A program made the translations under genes and the position numbers. This document shows, one piece after another, positions 61,961 through 64,000 of a DNA stretch of 64,000 bases. This DNA comes from Methylobacterium persicinum. GTDB taxonomy: Bacteria > Pseudomonadota > Alphaproteobacteria > Rhizobiales > Beijerinckiaceae. Location of the stretch: NCBI RefSeq assembly GCF_022179525.1, contig NZ_BPQX01000063.1:38154-102153 (forward strand). The letters are read 5' to 3'. The notes beneath the pieces were generated by a model. It did no database searches. It was not told the DNA's origin and saw only the letters and a list, made by a program, of their open reading frames with translations. Every line of letters begins with the position of its first letter. Within the stretch, counting starts at the first letter, position 1.

Positions 61961-62782
61961 GTGGCGCCACCCGAGACACGCAAATCCGGACGTCCATTCA
62001 GGCCTCGCCATTCCGGTCGCCCCGCCCATACCGGCGGACCCCCTCCCCGGGCTGCCGCCGACGATGCCGTTGTGCTCTATGGCTGGCATCCGGTCTCGGA
62101 GGCCCTTGGCAACGAGCGCCGCGGCCTGCGCCGGCTCCTGGCCAGCGAGAACGCCCTCCTCCGGCTTCAGGAGACGTTTGGAGAGACTCTCCGCATCACG
62201 CCGGAGGTGGTGCGTCCGTCAGAGATCGGCCGGCTGCTTGGAGCGGACGCGGTCCACCAGGGCCTATATCTCGAGGCGGACCCCCTCCCCGCTCCGGAAC
62301 TCGACGCCATGCCGGCGGATGCGCTGCTTCTGGCCCTCGATCAGATCACCGACCCGCACAATGTCGGCGCCATCGTCCGCACCGCGGCCGCCTTCGGCGT
62401 GACGGGGATCCTCACGACGGTGCGGCACGCACCGGGCGCCACAGGAGTCCTGGCGAAATCTGCCTCGGGGGGGCTGGAGCACGTGCCGTTCATCACGGTG
62501 CGCAACCTCGCGGAGGCACTGATCACCCTCGGCGAGCGCGGCTTCACCCGGATCGGCCTCGATTCCGACGCGGAGGTCGAGCTCGGCGCCCTCGAGCCCA
62601 GGCGGCCCCTGGTCATTGTCCTCGGGGCCGAGGGCAAGGGCTTGCGGGAGCGCACCCGGAGTTGCTGCGATACGCTGGCGAAGATCCCATTCTCCGGGGC
62701 GATCCGCAGCCTCAACGTGTCGAACGCCGCGGCGATCACCCTTTATGCGTTGGGCAGGGAGCCGGTGTCGAAGGCTCCGTGA
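61961..62782 (+). CDS. rlmB: 23S rRNA (guanosine-2'-O)-methyltransferase RlmB-like (SpoU family)
   Basis: A 273-residue protein from GTG 61961, preceded by AAGGAG; TTG 61886 would add a tail of non-coding-like sequence. A basic N-terminus, a substrate-binding domain (VLYGWHPVSEALGNERRGLRRLL), then the SPOUT knot: LALDQITDPHNVGAIVRTAAAFG, VLGAEGKGLRERTR and IPFSGAIRSLNVSNAAAITLYAL. It methylates rRNA ribose using SAM. Confidence 0.92.
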   Translation: MAPPETRKSGRPFRPRHSGRPAHTGGPPPRAAADDAVVLYGWHPVSEALGNERRGLRRLLASENALLRLQETFGETLRITPEVVRPSEIGRLLGADAVHQGLYLEADPLPAPELDAMPADALLLALDQITDPHNVGAIVRTAAAFGVTGILTTVRHAPGATGVLAKSASGGLEHVPFITVRNLAEALITLGERGFTRIGLDSDAEVELGALEPRRPLVIVLGAEGKGLRERTRSCCDTLAKIPFSGAIRSLNVSNAAAITLYALGREPVSKAP

Positions 62783-62805
62783 CGCCGTCTTGGCGAAAAA
62801 CACCC

Positions 62806-62973
62806 TAAAACGGTTTCGGGAATCCTTGGATCGCGTGCCTCCCGTCTTTGCGAGAGGAGCGAAGCAATCCAGGGCCGCGTGACATCTCAGAACTGAGCCG
62901 ATCCCTGACTTGTTTCGCTTCGCTCGCAATCACCGTGGTGATGACGTGATCCAAGTGTCCCGGAACACGCTCT
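62806..62973. repeat. nested repetitive elements after rlmB
   Basis: AATCCTTGGATC at 62821-62832, the loop of hairpin repeat B, and GTGATCCAAG with TCCCGGAACACGCTCT at 62946-62973 flank a TTGCGAG-type element (TTGCGAG at 62848, CTCGCAA at 62923). This looks like a REP-like element inside a hairpin-type repeat. It ends at the stop of the leftward deacetylase gene. Confidence 0.6.
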
Positions 62974-63850
62974 AGCCTTCGGGTATCCCCCGATCGACCA
63001 CATGGGCCGCGATCTCGCCGGCCGTGGTGAGCCAGATCCGGTCGCGGTGGGCCGCGATATGGGCGAGGGCCGCCCGGAGGGGGCGCAGGCGGTGCGGTTG
63101 GCCGACGATGTAGGGGTGGAGGGCGATGCCCATCACCAGGGGGGCGGAGGCCGACTGCGCCAGCATCTCGTCGAAGCCATCGATGATCGCCTGTGCGAAC
63201 TCCCAGCCGGTCTCCTTGCGCGCCACGATGGCCGGGATGTCGTTCAACTCCTGCGGGTACGGAAGGGCCAGGATCGGTTTTGTCCGGGTGGCGAACCAAG
63301 TCGGCTGGTCGTCGTGGCACCAATCGAGGAGATAGCGATAGCCAGCCTCTGCCAGGAGATCGGGGGTGACGGGGGATTGCGAGATCCACGGTCCAAGCCA
63401 GCCTGCGGGGGCCCTGCCCTCCTCTCGGGTCAGGATCTCCGTTGCCTCGGCGATCAGCCGTCGCTCGGCGGCCTCGTCGAGGTCGCCCTGGCGTTCGGCA
63501 TTGGTGCGCCCGTGGGCGACGATCTCGTCGCCCCGCGACCGGAAGGCCTCGATGAGACCCGGGCAATCGCCGTAGAGGCGGCTGTTGGCTAGCACGCTGG
63601 CGGGCAGGCGCAGGGACTCGAACAGGTCCCGCAGGCGCCATGCGCCGACGCGGTTGCCCCAGTCGCGCCACGCGTAGTTGAGCACGTCCGGTTGTGGACC
63701 CCCGGGTGCCAGTTCCGCCCCTAGGCCGGAGCCGAAATCGAAGGTCTCGAGATTCAGGGCGATATAGACAGCCAAGCGCCGTCCCCCGTGCCAGTCATAG
63801 ACGGGCCTGTGTGGGAGGGAGCTGTAGGGGTAGCGGGCGTGCTGGGGCAT
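62972..63850 (-). CDS. polysaccharide deacetylase family protein
   Basis: A 292-residue protein without signal peptide. LAVYIALNLETFDFG, then GAWRLRDLFESLRLPASVLANSRLYGDCPGLIEAFRSRGDEIVAHGRTNAERQGDLDEA has the NodB metal-binding HxxxN-type pattern, and IALHPYIVGQPHRLRPL the catalytic His. Length and cytoplasmic location fit the PuuE/allantoinase-like branch acting on C-N bonds of small molecules rather than a polymer deacetylase. Confidence 0.82.
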   Translation of the reverse strand: MPQHARYPYSSLPHRPVYDWHGGRRLAVYIALNLETFDFGSGLGAELAPGGPQPDVLNYAWRDWGNRVGAWRLRDLFESLRLPASVLANSRLYGDCPGLIEAFRSRGDEIVAHGRTNAERQGDLDEAAERRLIAEATEILTREEGRAPAGWLGPWISQSPVTPDLLAEAGYRYLLDWCHDDQPTWFATRTKPILALPYPQELNDIPAIVARKETGWEFAQAIIDGFDEMLAQSASAPLVMGIALHPYIVGQPHRLRPLRAALAHIAAHRDRIWLTTAGEIAAHVVDRGIPEG

Positions 63851-63948
63851 GCCGGGGGAGATAGCGCGGCCGGTGTGGGGTTTCCAAAGGGCCGTGCCCT
63901 TTGGCGGGTGCAGGGCGGCGCCCTGCGTGTCCGCGGCGCAAACGAAAA

Positions 63949-63977
63949 ACCCGCCCGCGTCTTGCGACGGGGCGGGT
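63949..63977 (-). terminator. rho-independent terminator reading leftward
   Basis: On the minus strand a GC-rich stem ACCCGCC.../...GGCGGGT followed by a TTTTT run (plus-strand AAAAA at 63945-63949). It probably ends a leftward gene whose body lies beyond the right edge. Confidence 0.65.
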
Positions 63978-64000
63978 GATTCGATGTGCTGGTTGCGGGG

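Overview
The window is GC-rich DNA with dense, strongly GC3-biased genes. Gene content fits an alphaproteobacterium of the Methylobacterium type (Hyphomicrobiales): YfdX and CsbD stress proteins, a MucR/Ros-like regulator, an ExoY/ExoF/ExoP-style exopolysaccharide locus, and a compact alphaproteobacterial type II secretion system (T2SS). The assignment rests on recognised protein families, not on a database search. No rRNA and no CRISPR array were seen. There is one intact tRNA, tRNA-Arg(CCG).

Region 1 (1-10.7 kb) is ordinary chromosome-like sequence. It holds a CsbD fragment, a GT1 glycosyltransferase with a membrane alpha/beta hydrolase, small secreted proteins, a stand-alone Cache protein, a family 3 solute-binding protein, a methyltransferase, a sulfite-oxidase-family enzyme and a YfdX protein.

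Region 2 (10,767-25,168) is an integrated element. A 50-bp exact direct repeat marks its ends: a displaced tRNA-Arg 3' fragment on the left and the intact tRNA-Arg(CCG) on the right. Inside are a tyrosine integrase, an AlpA-like DNA-binding protein, a primase-polymerase/DUF3987 replication protein beside a small set of iterated repeats, a serine recombinase, two virion-ejection-like proteins, a frameshifted small ORF, a MucR-like protein without its zinc ligands, and an A/T-rich Schlafen/AlbA-type ATPase gene behind repeated operator-like boxes. No capsid, portal or terminase large-subunit gene was seen, so it looks like a satellite or self-replicating integrative element rather than a complete prophage.

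Region 3 (25.2-44.1 kb) carries a GST, an MDR oxidoreductase, an acyltransferase and a large exopolysaccharide locus. Its leftward operon runs from a priming ExoY-like transferase through glycosyltransferases, a Wzz-like co-polymerase, an ExoF-like export protein and a polymerase-like membrane protein to an ExoP/Wzc-like protein whose Walker A lysine is missing. A GH16 glycanase and a GT4 gene nearby are bracketed by an inverted pair of about 103-bp hairpin repeats.

Region 4 (44.6-59.3 kb) is secretion: a PrtD/PrtE-type type I exporter pair, then T2SS genes gspD, a gspC-like gene, gspM, gspL, gspE, gspF, a short prepilin peptidase and gspG. They are split between strands and interrupted by an EamA-type transporter. 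GspH-K are not present here.

Region 5 (59.5-64 kb) holds a HARE-HTH protein, a plasmid-type RepA with an upstream array of 17-bp iterons phased by 22 or 33 bp plus a DnaA-box-like site, an RlmB-type rRNA methyltransferase and a polysaccharide deacetylase. The RepA/iteron module suggests either a replicating megaplasmid/chromid or a plasmid replicon fossilised in a chromosome.
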